A stretch of DNA of 64,000 nucleotides from an uncultured Desulfobacterales bacterium (GCA_938048455.1 CALIUY010000024.1:29759-93758); one strand, 5' to 3'. Counted from the first letter of the stretch, positions 1 to 9,454 are shown. The notes: generated by a model from the letters alone, not told the origin. Translations and numbers: made by a program.

Positions 1-2
1 TC

Positions 3-314
3 GAGACCTCCGGCACCGCGGCCGGACAGCAGACCGCCTTCGGGCTGCTCACTTACGGAGCCGCGCTGGCGGTCGTGGGCTTCACGATGGACACGGTGAC
101 GATCCGGCTCTCCAACCTGATGGCCTTCCACGCCTCGGCCCGCGGCAACTGGGGCTGCGTCCCCGAGCACTACCCGGCGGTGCTCCGTTTGGTGCTCGAC
201 GGACGGGTGGCCCTGCGGCCTTTCGTGAAGGAGTTTCCGCTTGCGCGGATCAACGAGATCTTCGAGGAAGTCCACGGCCGTCGGATCCGCGAGCGGCCGA
301 TCCTGGTTCCCTGA
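3..314 (+). CDS. had: 6-hydroxycyclohex-1-ene-1-carbonyl-CoA dehydrogenase, 3' end (partial)
   Basis: The window opens inside this gene; the frame is open from base 3 and ends at TGA 312-314, giving the last 103 residues. The tail carries the zinc-type alcohol dehydrogenase pattern ([13 protein letters not shown], then AVVGFTMD) followed by [15 protein letters not shown] and a C-terminal segment typical of Had. The family oxidises 6-hydroxycyclohex-1-ene-1-carbonyl-CoA to the 6-oxo compound with NAD in the lower benzoyl-CoA pathway of obligate anaerobes. The presence of bam genes 24 kb away supports this over a generic alcohol dehydrogenase. iorA starts 38 bp downstream on the same strand, so they may be co-transcribed. 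The N-terminus and catalytic domain are outside the window. Confidence 0.8.
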   Translation, partial: ETSGTAAGQQTAFGLLTYGAALAVVGFTMDTVTIRLSNLMAFHASARGNWGCVPEHYPAVLRLVLDGRVALRPFVKEFPLARINEIFEEVHGRRIRERPILVP

Positions 315-351
315 ACCGCCCAACCCCGATGCGCAGAAAGGACAGCGACGG

Positions 352-2220
352 ATGCACAAACTTCTGATCGACCGGCCCGGGGAGAAGATGCTCCTTCTCG
401 GAAACGAGGCGATCGCCCGGGGGGCGATCGAGGCCGGAGTGGCCTTCGCGAGCACCTACCCCGGAACCCCCTCCTCGGAGATTTCGCTGCAGTTTTTCCA
501 AATCTCCCGGGAGTGTGACCTGCACTTCGAGTACTGCACCAACGAGAAGGTCGCCGTCGAGGTGGCGGCAGCGGCCGCCGCCTGCGGCGTGCGCAGCATG
601 GCGGTCATGAAGCACGTGGGGCTCAATGTCGCCGCCGACGCCGTCATGACCCTCGCCTATGTCGGGGTGAAGGGCGGCATGGTCATCCTCACCGCCGATG
701 ACCCGGCGATGTTTTCCAGCCAAAACGAGCAGGACAACCGTTACTACGCCAAGCTCTCGGGGCTGCCCATGCTGGAGCCCTCCTCGGTCGAGGAGGCCCA
801 CCGCATGCTTCCTTACGCCTTCGAGCTCTCCGAGGAGCTCGCCGAGCCGGTCCTGTTGCGCACGACGACGCGCATCAACCATTCCTCCGGGGTCATCACG
901 TTGGGGGAGATCCGCCCCCGGGCGACACGCGGGCGGTTCGTCAGGGACCCGCTCAACCTCGTCACGGTACCCGCCGTCTCGCGCCGGCTTCACGTGAAGC
1001 TTCTCGAGAACTTCGCCCGCGCGCAGGCCCTCTCCGAAGGCTCCCCCTGGAACTTCATCGAGGGCGAAGGCCCCTGGGCCGTGCTCTGCAGCGGGGTGAG
1101 CTACAATTACGTCAAGGATGCACTCGACGAGCTCGGCATCGCCGACCGCGTGCGCATCCTGCGGCTCGGCTTCTCCCACCCCCTGCCGGCGCGGCGTATC
1201 CAGGAGTTTCTGCGCGGCAGCGAAAAGGCGCTCGTCGTCGAGGAGGGCGAGCCCTACCTCGAGGAGGCGGCCAAAACCCACGCCCAGGAAGCGGGCTTGA
1301 CCCTGCCGATCCGCGGCAAGGCGCCGGATCTCTTCTCGCGGCTCTACGAGCTCGACCCCTCGACCGTGCGTCGCGTCACGGCGCGCTATTTCGGGGTGCC
1401 CGACCGCAGCCGGCCGGCGGTCGACGTCTCCGACCTTCCTGCCATCCCGCAGCGGCCGCCGACGCTGTGCGCGGGCTGCTCCCACCGGGCGACCTTCTAC
1501 GAGGTGCGCCAGGCGGCCGAAGAGCTCGGCCTCGAGACGGTCTACCCGACCGACATCGGCTGTTACACGCTGGGGTTGCTCCCTCCGCTCTCCATGGCCG
1601 ACTACCTCATCTGCATGGGCTCCTCGACCGGCACCGCAGGCGGCTTTTCCCAGGTGAGCGGCCGCAAGGTCGTCTCCTTCATCGGCGACTCGACCTTCTT
1701 CCACGCCGGAATCCCGGGCTTGATCAACGCCGTGTTCAACAACCACAATTTCACGCTCGTGATCCTCGACAACGGAACGACGGCGATGACCGGCCACCAA
1801 CCCCACCCGGGGGTGGACATGAAGCAGCTCAAGCTCGAAAACTACGGTCGCGTCTCGATCGAGTCCGTGGTGCGCGGCATCGGCGTCTCCCACGTTACGG
1901 TGATCAAGCCCTACCGCGTGAAGAAGAGCATCGAGCAGATCAAGGAGGCGCTTTCCTTCCCCGGGGTCTCGGTCGTCATCTCGCAGGAACTTTGCGTCCT
2001 CTACGCCAAGAGCCTGAAGCTGCCGCGCGGCAAGCCCTTCCGCGTCGGAGAGAAGTGCAAGAACCATCGCGTGTGCATGACGCGACTGGCCTGTCCGGCC
2101 TTCTACATTTGGAACGAGCGCATCCACATCGACGCGAACCTGTGCACCGGCTGCAGCCTCTGCGCCCAGATCTGCCCCGAGCACGCGATCGTCCCGGCCC
2201 GGGAAACAGCGGAGAAATGA
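352..2220 (+). CDS. iorA: Indolepyruvate ferredoxin oxidoreductase, alpha subunit
   Basis: 622 residues, normal for IorA. With IorB it oxidatively decarboxylates aryl-2-oxoacids (indolepyruvate, phenylpyruvate) to arylacetyl-CoA and reduces ferredoxin, using thiamine diphosphate. The N-terminus has the pyrimidine-binding domain (GNEAIARGAIEAGV, STYPGTPSSE), the middle the TPP-binding half (CAGCSHRATFYE, GDSTFFHAGIPG, DNGTTAMTGHQPHPG), and the C-terminus Cys motifs for 4Fe-4S clusters (CKNHRVC then CTGCSLCAQICPEHAI). The ATG at 352 is chosen because it begins the conserved protein and has AGAAAGGA about 9 bases upstream; the frame is open back to 241 but that part overlaps had. iorB follows after 3 bp. 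The neighbouring paaK suggests an arylpyruvate to arylacetyl-CoA module. Confidence 0.93.
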   Translation: MHKLLIDRPGEKMLLLGNEAIARGAIEAGVAFASTYPGTPSSEISLQFFQISRECDLHFEYCTNEKVAVEVAAAAAACGVRSMAVMKHVGLNVAADAVMTLAYVGVKGGMVILTADDPAMFSSQNEQDNRYYAKLSGLPMLEPSSVEEAHRMLPYAFELSEELAEPVLLRTTTRINHSSGVITLGEIRPRATRGRFVRDPLNLVTVPAVSRRLHVKLLENFARAQALSEGSPWNFIEGEGPWAVLCSGVSYNYVKDALDELGIADRVRILRLGFSHPLPARRIQEFLRGSEKALVVEEGEPYLEEAAKTHAQEAGLTLPIRGKAPDLFSRLYELDPSTVRRVTARYFGVPDRSRPAVDVSDLPAIPQRPPTLCAGCSHRATFYEVRQAAEELGLETVYPTDIGCYTLGLLPPLSMADYLICMGSSTGTAGGFSQVSGRKVVSFIGDSTFFHAGIPGLINAVFNNHNFTLVILDNGTTAMTGHQPHPGVDMKQLKLENYGRVSIESVVRGIGVSHVTVIKPYRVKKSIEQIKEALSFPGVSVVISQELCVLYAKSLKLPRGKPFRVGEKCKNHRVCMTRLACPAFYIWNERIHIDANLCTGCSLCAQICPEHAIVPARETAEK

Positions 2221-2223
2221 CCC

Positions 2224-2823
2224 ATGAAGACCACGCGCCTCGTCATTGTCGCCGTCGGAGGCCAGGGGAATCTTCTCGCCTCCTCCATTCTCGCCGAAGC
2301 CGCCTTGATCGACCGGGTCCCGATCCGCATGAGCGAAATCCACGGCATGGCCCAGCGCGGCGGGGTCGTCGAATCGGCCCTGATTTTCGGGCCCGGCCAC
2401 AGCACGATCATCGCCGACGGCGAGGCCGATCTTTTGGTCGGCTTCGAGCCGGCCGAGACCCTGCGCGCGCTCGGCAAATGTCACCGCGAAAGCACGGTCA
2501 TCACCAACCTCGCCCCCCTGATGCCCTTCACGGTGAATATCGGGCAGGGGGTCTACCCGGACCTCAAGCGGCTGCAGGAGATCATCCGCGCAAAAACGGC
2601 GCGTCTGATCGCCTTCAACGCCACCGCCCTCGCCCGCGACGCCGGAAACGTGCTGGCCGTGAACATGGTGCTGCTCGGCTGCCTGGTCGAAACCGGCCTG
2701 CTGCCGATCCAGGCCGCATCCGTGCACACGGCGATGGAGAAGAAGATCAAGCCCGACTTGCTCGAGGTCAACCGCAGGGCCTTCCAGGCGGGGGCCGCCG
2801 CCGCACGGGAGAACGCCGCTTGA
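2224..2823 (+). CDS. iorB: Indolepyruvate ferredoxin oxidoreductase, beta subunit
   Basis: 199 residues, full length for IorB. This is the small gamma-type domain of the 2-oxoacid:ferredoxin oxidoreductase family and binds CoA at the interface with IorA. The N-terminus has the family pattern VGGQGNLLASSILAEAAL, and HGMAQRGGVVES is characteristic of IorB. The start ATG lies 3 bp after the iorA stop, so translation is probably coupled. The partner and order are those found in archaea and anaerobic bacteria that ferment or respire aromatic amino acids. The substrate specificity cannot be read from sequence; indole-, phenyl- or hydroxyphenylpyruvate are all possible. Confidence 0.92.
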   Translation: MKTTRLVIVAVGGQGNLLASSILAEAALIDRVPIRMSEIHGMAQRGGVVESALIFGPGHSTIIADGEADLLVGFEPAETLRALGKCHRESTVITNLAPLMPFTVNIGQGVYPDLKRLQEIIRAKTARLIAFNATALARDAGNVLAVNMVLLGCLVETGLLPIQAASVHTAMEKKIKPDLLEVNRRAFQAGAAAARENAA

Positions 2824-2915
2824 ATGCCGGCGGCGACGGCCAGGCTGCTTTCATCTTCGCCCCGAGACCCCAAACAGCGGGCCCCGGAGGCCAGGACGGG
2901 GAGGAGAAGACGACC

Positions 2916-4265
2916 ATGGTGCTCAAAGCGCGCAAAGAAGACAAGAAAAGCGAGCGCAAATACTGGGACGAGAAGTTGGAGACCCTGCCGCTTCCGGAGC
3001 TCCAGAAGCTTCAGCTCCGGCGGCTCAAGGAAACCGTCGAGTGGGTCTACGAACGGGTCCCCTTCTACCGCCGCAAGTTCGACGAGGCCGGCGTCAACCC
3101 GAAAGCGATCAAGGCGCTCGAGGACATCGCCCGGCTGCCTTTTACGGTGAAAAACGATCTGCGCGACAACTATCCCTTCGGGCTCTGCGCCGTGCCGCTC
3201 AAGGAGGTCGTCCGCGTGCACGCCTCCTCGGGCACGACGGGCAAGCCGATCACCGGCCCCTACACGGCCGAAGACCTGGAACAGTGGACCGAGCTCATGG
3301 CCCGAAACCTGTGGGCGGCGGGGGTGCGGCCCGAGGACATCGCGCAAAACGCTTACGGCCATGGGTTGTTCACCGGGGGTCTGGGCTTCCATCAGGGGCT
3401 GACGCGTCTGGGCTGTACGGTCGTGCCGACGAGCTCGGGGTTGACCGAACGGCAGATCACGATCATGAAGGATTTCGGGGTGACCGCCCTCTTCTGCACG
3501 CCCTCCTACGCCCTCACCATCGCCGAGCGCGCCGTCGAGATGAAGGTCGACATCCGTGCGCTGCCGCTCCGGGTGGGGGTCTTCGGCGCGGAGCCCTGGT
3601 CCACGGCCATGCGCCAGGAGATCGAGGAACGCATGGGCATCAAGGCCCAGGAGGCCTACGGCCTGACCGAACTCTGCGGGCCGGGGGTCGGCTTCGACTG
3701 CGAGGTTCAGGACGGCATCCACATCAACGAGGATCATTTCATCGCCGAAATCGTCGACCCCCAGACGCTCGAGCCCCTGCCGCTGGGCGAAAAGGGGGAA
3801 CTCGTCTTCACCTCCCTGCAACGGCGCGCCATGCCGATGATCCGCTACCGCACCAAGGACATCACGCGCCTGCGGCGGGAACCCTGCGCCTGCGGCCGCA
3901 CCTTCGTCAAGATGGACAAAATCTACGGCCGCTCCGACGACATGCTGATCATCAGCGGGGTGAACGTCTTCCCTTCGCAGATCGAGTCGCTGCTGCTCGA
4001 GATCCCCGAAGTCGAGCCCCAGTACCGTCTCGTCGTGCGCAAAAAGGGCTACCTCGACCAGCTCATCGTCCAGGTGGAAGGACGCAAGGACGTCTATGAG
4101 GCCGGCCCCGAAAAGCGCCTGGAGGTCGCCGCCAAGGTCATGGCGCACATCCGCGGCATGATGGGTATCGGGGTCGACGTCGAGATCGTCGAGCCCAAAT
4201 TCATCACCCGCAGCGAGGGCAAGGCGCTGCGGGTCGTGGACGAGCGGCCCCGGCAGTTCCGTTGA
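2916..4265 (+). CDS. paaK: Phenylacetate-CoA ligase (AMP-forming)
   Basis: 449 residues, typical of PaaK (about 430-450). It activates phenylacetate or a related aryl acid to its CoA ester with ATP, giving AMP and PPi. Seen in the sequence: a PaaK-type N-terminus (RKYWDEKLETLP, VPFYRRKFDEAG), the P-loop ASSGTTGKPITGPYT, the adenylation motif EAYGLTELCGPGV, and the C-terminal hinge GRSDDMLIISGVNVFPSQIE. ATG 2916 is preceded by GGGGAGGAG about 9 bases upstream and starts the conserved region; the much longer frame back to 1467 only shadows iorAB. Archaeal and deltaproteobacterial genomes often place paaK-type ligases beside iorAB, as here, so it may recycle free arylacetate. Benzoate-type substrates cannot be excluded. 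Confidence 0.92.
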   Translation: MVLKARKEDKKSERKYWDEKLETLPLPELQKLQLRRLKETVEWVYERVPFYRRKFDEAGVNPKAIKALEDIARLPFTVKNDLRDNYPFGLCAVPLKEVVRVHASSGTTGKPITGPYTAEDLEQWTELMARNLWAAGVRPEDIAQNAYGHGLFTGGLGFHQGLTRLGCTVVPTSSGLTERQITIMKDFGVTALFCTPSYALTIAERAVEMKVDIRALPLRVGVFGAEPWSTAMRQEIEERMGIKAQEAYGLTELCGPGVGFDCEVQDGIHINEDHFIAEIVDPQTLEPLPLGEKGELVFTSLQRRAMPMIRYRTKDITRLRREPCACGRTFVKMDKIYGRSDDMLIISGVNVFPSQIESLLLEIPEVEPQYRLVVRKKGYLDQLIVQVEGRKDVYEAGPEKRLEVAAKVMAHIRGMMGIGVDVEIVEPKFITRSEGKALRVVDERPRQFR

Positions 4266-4295
4266 GCCCGGGATGCGCCGCCTCCGGAGGTTGCC

Positions 4296-5261
4296 ATGAG
4301 CGATCCCCGCTCTTTCCGCCCGCGCCGTTTCGCCGTCGTGGGCGCCGGCCCGGTCGGCTGCATCGTGGCCGCCTTTCTCGCCCGCGGCGGGCACGAGGTG
4401 ACCCTCTGCGACGTCATCCCCGAGCTTTTGGCTCCGGCCCTCGACCCGGGGATCGTCCTTGAGGGAGCCGAATCCTTCCGCCAGGCGGTCACCCGGACCT
4501 GCCCGGGGGTCGATGATCTGGCGGCCTGGGACCCCGAGGTCATTTTCATCACCGTCAAGGCGAACGCGCTGCCGCTCATCGCCTCGGCGCTCGAGGGGTT
4601 TCTCGGCCCCGAGCGCTACGTCGTGAGCTGGCAGAACGGAATCGACACGGAGCGGGAGCTCGCCCGCACGCTCGGCCGGGGCCGGGTGATGCGTGCGGTC
4701 GTCAACTACGGCTGCGGGCTGATCGCCCCCGGCCGCGTGCGCATCCCGTTTCACCACCCGCCGCACTTCCTCCAGGAGCTCGACCCCGCGGGTCGGCCGG
4801 CCGCGCTCGCCGTGGCCGAAGCGCTCAGCGCCTGCGGGCTGGAAACCCGGCACACGGACCAGATCGTCTCCATGGTGTGGCGCAAGACGGTCATGAACGC
4901 CTCGATGAACCCCGTCTGCGCCCTGACGCGCCTGACGATGTCGCGCGCGATGAACGACCCGATCGTCTTCGCCATCGTCCAGGCGCTCGTCCAGGAGTGC
5001 ATCCGCATCGCCCGGGCGAACGAGATCCCGCTCGGCTGGGAGTACTTCGAGGAGGCGATGGCTTACATGCGCGGGGCCGGCGATCACAAGCCCTCGATGC
5101 TGATGGACGTCGAGGCCGGCCGGCGCACCGAGATCGACTACATCAACGGCAAGTTCATCGAGTACGCCGAGCGCGCCGGTCTCGACGCCCCGTTCAACCG
5201 GGTGATGCGCGCCTTGGTCAAAGGGCTGGAGTCCAGCCTCGAGCGCCGGATCGGGTCATGA
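4296..5261 (+). CDS. Ketopantoate reductase (ApbA/PanE) family oxidoreductase
   Basis: 321 residues with a Rossmann N-terminus (VVGAGPVGCIVAAFLARGGHEV) and the PanE C-terminal helical domain (WRKTVMNASMNPVCALTRL, then HKPSMLMDVEAGRRTEIDYINGK). The family reduces 2-oxoacids to 2-hydroxyacids with NADPH; PanE makes pantoate, but several paralogues act on other 2-oxoacids, including branched and aromatic ones. It sits between paaK and an ATPase/dehydratase pair, which makes a catabolic 2-oxoacid reductase more likely than coenzyme A synthesis; that is inference. GGAGG lies 5 bases before the ATG. The gene begins 30 bp after paaK and ends 19 bp before the next gene. Confidence 0.82.
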   Translation: MSDPRSFRPRRFAVVGAGPVGCIVAAFLARGGHEVTLCDVIPELLAPALDPGIVLEGAESFRQAVTRTCPGVDDLAAWDPEVIFITVKANALPLIASALEGFLGPERYVVSWQNGIDTERELARTLGRGRVMRAVVNYGCGLIAPGRVRIPFHHPPHFLQELDPAGRPAALAVAEALSACGLETRHTDQIVSMVWRKTVMNASMNPVCALTRLTMSRAMNDPIVFAIVQALVQECIRIARANEIPLGWEYFEEAMAYMRGAGDHKPSMLMDVEAGRRTEIDYINGKFIEYAERAGLDAPFNRVMRALVKGLESSLERRIGS

Positions 5262-5280
5262 ACGGCGGTTTTCGGACACC

Positions 5281-6069
5281 ATGAGCGAAGAGGCGCTCTA
5301 TGTCGGCTGCGACGTCGGCTCCTCGCGCACGAAGGTCGCCGTGATCGACGCCGCAGGCCGGCTGCGGGGCCTGGCCGTGCGCAAGTCGGGCACCGATTTC
5401 GCGGCGACCGCCGACGGCTGCCTCACCGAGGCGCTCGCCATGGCCGGCGGGGAGCCCGGACGGATCGCGCGGGCCGTCTCCACCGGCTACGGCCGCATGA
5501 ACGTCCGCTACGCCCAGGATCAGCGCACCGAGATCGGCTGCCACGCGGGAGGCTGCTACCACGCCTTTCCGCGGGCGATCACGGTGATCGACATCGGCGG
5601 CCAGGACAACAAGGTGATCAAGCTCGACGCCGCCGGTCGGCGCACGGGATTCAAGATGAACCGCAAGTGCGCCGCGGGAACGGGCGCTTTCCTGGAGGAG
5701 ATGGCCGCCCGCCTCGACATCCCCCTCGAGCGCATGAACGCCATGGCCGAGCGTTCCGCGGACATGGTGCGCCTGGGGAGCTTCTGCACCGTATTTTCGG
5801 CGACCGAGGTTCTCGAGCACATCCGCCACGGCAAGAAGATCGAGGACATCGTGAAGGGCGTCTTCTACAGCATGATCAAGCGCATCGTGGAAATGGACTC
5901 CCTGACCGCCGAGGTCGTGATGACCGGAGGCGTCGTCGCCCACAACCCCTACCTCGTCCGCATGATGGAGGAGCTCATCGGTCGCCCCGTCCTCGTCCCC
6001 CCGCACCCGCAGTTCACCGGGGCGATCGGGGCGGCCCTCTACGCCCGGAGCGGATTCCGGGAATCGTAA
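5281..6069 (+). CDS. BadF/HgdC-type ATPase, activator of a 2-hydroxyacyl-CoA dehydratase or double-cubane reductase
   Basis: 262 residues, the usual size of HgdC/YjiL/DCCP-R activators. These homodimeric actin-fold ATPases carry one 4Fe-4S cluster between subunits and drive single electrons at very low potential into a partner at the cost of ATP. The phosphate-binding loop GCDVGSSRTK is at residues 9-18, a second (DIGGQDNKVI) at 104-113, and the two cluster cysteines are C130 (NRKCAAGTGAF) and C169 (GSFCTVFSATE). There is one activator gene, not the two different ones (BcrA and BcrD) of class I benzoyl-CoA reductase. The partner is the next gene, 38 bp downstream. No strong ribosome site is visible before ATG 5281. 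Confidence 0.88.
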   Translation: MSEEALYVGCDVGSSRTKVAVIDAAGRLRGLAVRKSGTDFAATADGCLTEALAMAGGEPGRIARAVSTGYGRMNVRYAQDQRTEIGCHAGGCYHAFPRAITVIDIGGQDNKVIKLDAAGRRTGFKMNRKCAAGTGAFLEEMAARLDIPLERMNAMAERSADMVRLGSFCTVFSATEVLEHIRHGKKIEDIVKGVFYSMIKRIVEMDSLTAEVVMTGGVVAHNPYLVRMMEELIGRPVLVPPHPQFTGAIGAALYARSGFRES

Positions 6070-6107
6070 CCCCTCAACCCTAGGATTTCGATGGAGGTCC
6101 GGTTGTC

Positions 6108-7355
6108 ATGAGCGAAGAGAAAAAAGCCCCCCGCAAGAAACTCGCCGCCGCCGCGGACATCAACCGGTTCATGCGCGATTACTATCTCGAGCTGGACGCC
6201 GCCGCGCGCGCCGGCTCCCCCAAGATCGCCTGGTGCACGAGCGTCGGCCCGGCCGAAATCCTGCGCGCGCTGGGCTTTCTCGTCTATTTCCCCGAAACCC
6301 ACTCGGCCATGCTCGGAGCGACGCGCATGGCGACCGATCTCATCCCCGAGGCGAACGCCATCGGCTACTCCCCCGACATCTGCTCGTACCTCACCGCGGA
6401 CATCGGGGCCTTTCTGCGCGGCGTGACCCCGCTCCAGAAGGCCTTCGGCATCCAGAGCATCCCCCGACCCGACGTGCTCGTCTACAACACCAATCAGTGC
6501 CGCGACGTTCAGGACTGGTTTGTGTGGTACGGAGAGAAGTTCAACGCGCCGGTGCTCGGCGTGCACACCTACCGCGGGGTGGACGAGGTGACCGACCGGC
6601 ACATCGTCTCGATCGCCAAGCAGCTCGAAGCCCTGATCCCGCCGCTTGAAAAAGTCGCCGGCCGGCGCTTCGAGATGGAAGACCTGCGCCGCGCGGTGGA
6701 CCTCTCCCGGCAGTGCTCCGAGCTCTGGAAACAGATCCTCGACACGGCCGCGGCCCGGCCCTCGCCGATCACCTTCTTCGACGGCACGACGCTGATGGGC
6801 CCCGCCGTCGTCGGACGCGGCACGCCCCAGGCGGTCGAAGTCTACCGCAAGCTCCTCGAAGAGCTCGAAGAGCGCATCCGCCGCCGCGAGGGGGCGGTCG
6901 ACGAGGAGCGCTTCCGGATCTACTGGGACGGCATGCCGGTCTGGGGTCGGCTGAGCGCCCATGCCCAGCTCTTCGCCGCGCTTCACGCCAACGTGCTCGC
7001 TTCGACCTACTGCAACAGCTGGATCTTTTCGGCGCTCGACCCGAACGACCCCATCACCAGCATGGCGCGCGCCTACACCGAACTCTTCATCGTCCGCTCC
7101 GACGAAGCCAAGGAGGAATACATCCGCCGCATGCTTTCCTTCTTCCAAGTGGACGGCATCATCTACCACGACGCCAAGACCTGCCCGAACAATTCGAACT
7201 GCCGCTACGGCATGCCCCAGCGGCTGGAAAAGGAAACGGGCATCCCCAGCCTGATCATCAACGGAGACCTCAACGACTTGCGGCTGATCTCCGACGAGCA
7301 GACCAAGACGAACGTCGAGGCGTTCATCGAGCAGCTCGAAGAGCGCCGCAAATAA
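6108..7355 (+). CDS. 2-hydroxyacyl-CoA dehydratase D-component family protein, single-subunit (double-cubane cluster protein-like)
   Basis: 415 residues. It belongs to the HgdB/BcrB/YjiM family whose members bind 4Fe-4S or 8Fe-9S double-cubane clusters and reduce substrates with electrons from the ATPase encoded just upstream. Cysteines are C43 (AWCTSVGPAE), C92 (SPDICSYL), C131 (TNQCRDVQDW), C203, C302 (TYCNSW), C359 and C365 (KTCPNNSNCRYG). True dehydratases and class I benzoyl-CoA reductases have two different subunits of this family; only one is present, which matches the homodimeric double-cubane proteins (YjiM, DCCP). The neighbouring PanE-like reductase makes an aryl-lactyl-CoA dehydratase a second possibility. 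GGAGG stands about 10 bases before the ATG. The substrate is unknown. Confidence 0.82.
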   Translation: MSEEKKAPRKKLAAAADINRFMRDYYLELDAAARAGSPKIAWCTSVGPAEILRALGFLVYFPETHSAMLGATRMATDLIPEANAIGYSPDICSYLTADIGAFLRGVTPLQKAFGIQSIPRPDVLVYNTNQCRDVQDWFVWYGEKFNAPVLGVHTYRGVDEVTDRHIVSIAKQLEALIPPLEKVAGRRFEMEDLRRAVDLSRQCSELWKQILDTAAARPSPITFFDGTTLMGPAVVGRGTPQAVEVYRKLLEELEERIRRREGAVDEERFRIYWDGMPVWGRLSAHAQLFAALHANVLASTYCNSWIFSALDPNDPITSMARAYTELFIVRSDEAKEEYIRRMLSFFQVDGIIYHDAKTCPNNSNCRYGMPQRLEKETGIPSLIINGDLNDLRLISDEQTKTNVEAFIEQLEERRK

Positions 7356-7372
7356 CCTCTAAGGAGGACGCC

Positions 7373-9454
7373 ATGCTGGATTCGCTGTTTCGGCCCCGCT
7401 CGGTCGCCGTCATCGGCGCCTCGACCAAGGAGCTCTCCATCGGCAACCGCGTGATCAAGAACCTGATGGATTTCGGCTTCACCGGCCCGATCTACCCGAT
7501 CAACCCCAACGCCGACGAGATCCGCGGCTTGAAAGCCTACAAATCGATTCTCGACTGTCCGGACGGGATCGACGTCGTCCACATGGTCATCCCGGCGAAG
7601 TTCGTGCCCCAGGCGGTCGACGATTGCGGCAAGAAAGGGGTCAAGCACATCATCATCAACTCGGGAGGCTTCGCCGAAACCGGCCCCGAGGGGGAGGCGA
7701 TCCAAAAAGACTTTCTCGAACGCGCGCGCCGCCACGGGATCCGCATCTTCGGCCCGAACTGCCAGGGGATCATCAACACCGACCCGGCGATCCGCGCCTA
7801 CTGCAATTTCACCTTCACGCGGCCCGAGCCCGGTTTCATCTCCATCGTCGCCTTAAGCGGCGGGGTCGCCGAGGTCATCCACCAGGCCTTCGCCCAGATG
7901 GGGGTCGGAACGCGCATCTACGCCTCCAACGGCAACGCGGTCGACGTGACCATCCCCGAGATCCTCGATTACCTCGGCCGCGACGAGGGAACGCGCGTGA
8001 TCGTGACCTACGTCGAGGGGTTGCGCGATCCGGCGAACTTCCTCAAGGTCGCCTCCGAGGTCGCCGCCCGCAAGCCGGTGCTCGCCATGAAGGCCGGCCG
8101 CACGAAGGAGGGCGCCCGCGCGGCGGCTTCGCACACGGGGGGGCTCGCCAAGGAGGACATCGCCACCGACCTGATCTTCGACAAAGCCGGGATCCTCTCC
8201 TTCCGCGACGAGGGGCATCTGATCCAGGCCGCCGTCGCCTTCGCCACTCAGCCGATCCCCCGCGGCAACCGCATCGGCATCATCACGAACACCGGGGGGC
8301 CGGCGGTGATCGCCACCGATGTGCTCGTCGCCTCCGGATGCACGCTGCCGCCGCTTTCCGCCCCGACGCAGGAGCGGCTCAAAACGGCGCTCTACGCCGA
8401 AGCCTCGGTCGGAAACCCGGTCGACGTTCTGGCCACGGGAACCGCCCAGCACTACCGCGCCTGCCTGGAGGCAATGATGGACGATGAGGGCTTTGACGGA
8501 GTCTTCGTGAACTTCGTCACCCCCTTCTTCGTGGACAACGAGGCGATCGCGCGCGAGATCGTGGCCGTGAACCGCGAACGCCGCAAGCCGATCGTCTGCA
8601 ACCTGATGACCGATCCGAAGCCATGGGCCGAGGTCGTCCGCATCCTGCGCGAGGGGGAAGTGCCCTGCTTTCCGCTTCCCGGCGAGGCGGCCCGCGCCAT
8701 GGCCGCCCTCGTGCGTTACCGGGCCCTGTGCGAGCGCCCGGCGCGCACGCCGCGTTCCTTTGGCGACTTGAAACGGGACAAGGGGGTGCGGATTTTGGAG
8801 AAGGCGCGCGCGGCGGGACGCCACCGCCTGACCGCCGCGGAATGCTACCGGCTGCTCGAGGCCTACCGCATTCCCGTCGCCCGCTGGAAAACGGTGGAAA
8901 CCCCCGAGGAGGCGGCCGAGGCCGCAACGGCGATCGGTTTTCCGGTCGTCCTCAAGGCCGATGCGGCCGGGCTGTTGCACAAGAGCGACCGCGGCGGGGT
9001 GGTGCTCGATCTCGGAAGCCCCTCCGCGGTGAAGCGCGCCGCCCAGCAGATGAAGAAAGACTTCGACGAGCCGGACTTGCGCTTTCTCGTGCAGAAATTC
9101 CTTCCCGGCGGCTTGGAGCTGATCCTCGGCGCCAAGGCCGAAGAGGGTCTCGGCCATGCCGTGGTCTTCGGTCTGGGCGGCGTGCTGGTCGAGGTGTTGA
9201 AGGACGCCGTCTTCGCCCTCACCCCCGTCAGCCCCGCCGAGGCGCGGGAGATGCTCGAGGGCATCCGGGCGAAAGCCCTGCTCGACGGGGTGCGCGGCCG
9301 GCCGGGCGTCGACCGCGAGGCGCTGGTGGAGATGATCGCCCGGCTCTCCCAACTGCTGATCGATCACCCGGAAATCCAGGAAATGGATCTGAACCCGGTA
9401 TTGGCTTTCGCCGACCGGGCGGTCGCGGCCGATGTCCGGATTTCCCTCCGCTGA
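7373..9454 (+). CDS. ADP-forming acyl-CoA synthetase (fused alpha-beta)
   Basis: 693 residues, the size of fused alpha-beta NDP-forming acyl-CoA synthetases. The reaction, acyl-CoA + ADP + Pi to acid + CoA + ATP, gives substrate-level phosphorylation in fermenting and syntrophic organisms. The order is a CoA-binding domain (residues 1-130, SVAVIGAS, INPNADEIRGLKAY, IFGPNCQGIIN), ligase-CoA domains containing the conserved SHTGGLAKED with the candidate phosphohistidine, and a C-terminal ATP-grasp domain (FPVVLKADAAGLLHKSDRGGV). Start ATG 7373 has a perfect AAGGAGG at 7361-7367. It follows the dehydratase-like gene by 17 bp. By context it could conserve energy from arylacetyl-CoA made by IorAB; this is inference. 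Confidence 0.9.
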   Translation: MLDSLFRPRSVAVIGASTKELSIGNRVIKNLMDFGFTGPIYPINPNADEIRGLKAYKSILDCPDGIDVVHMVIPAKFVPQAVDDCGKKGVKHIIINSGGFAETGPEGEAIQKDFLERARRHGIRIFGPNCQGIINTDPAIRAYCNFTFTRPEPGFISIVALSGGVAEVIHQAFAQMGVGTRIYASNGNAVDVTIPEILDYLGRDEGTRVIVTYVEGLRDPANFLKVASEVAARKPVLAMKAGRTKEGARAAASHTGGLAKEDIATDLIFDKAGILSFRDEGHLIQAAVAFATQPIPRGNRIGIITNTGGPAVIATDVLVASGCTLPPLSAPTQERLKTALYAEASVGNPVDVLATGTAQHYRACLEAMMDDEGFDGVFVNFVTPFFVDNEAIAREIVAVNRERRKPIVCNLMTDPKPWAEVVRILREGEVPCFPLPGEAARAMAALVRYRALCERPARTPRSFGDLKRDKGVRILEKARAAGRHRLTAAECYRLLEAYRIPVARWKTVETPEEAAEAATAIGFPVVLKADAAGLLHKSDRGGVVLDLGSPSAVKRAAQQMKKDFDEPDLRFLVQKFLPGGLELILGAKAEEGLGHAVVFGLGGVLVEVLKDAVFALTPVSPAEAREMLEGIRAKALLDGVRGRPGVDREALVEMIARLSQLLIDHPEIQEMDLNPVLAFADRAVAADVRISLR

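Noticed and set aside
250..2727. Open frame of 825 codons on the minus strand opposite iorAB
   Set aside because: It mirrors the codon bias of the GC-rich real gene; composition is His/Asp/Gly/Arg-rich and no domain is seen. Similar mirror frames at 2553-5087, 9228-12140 and 45058-48375 were dropped for the same reason.
6108..7355. Class I (ATP-dependent) benzoyl-CoA reductase
   Set aside because: That enzyme needs four different subunits (two HgdB-like, two BadF-like). Only one of each is here, and the ring-reducing role is filled by the Bam set.
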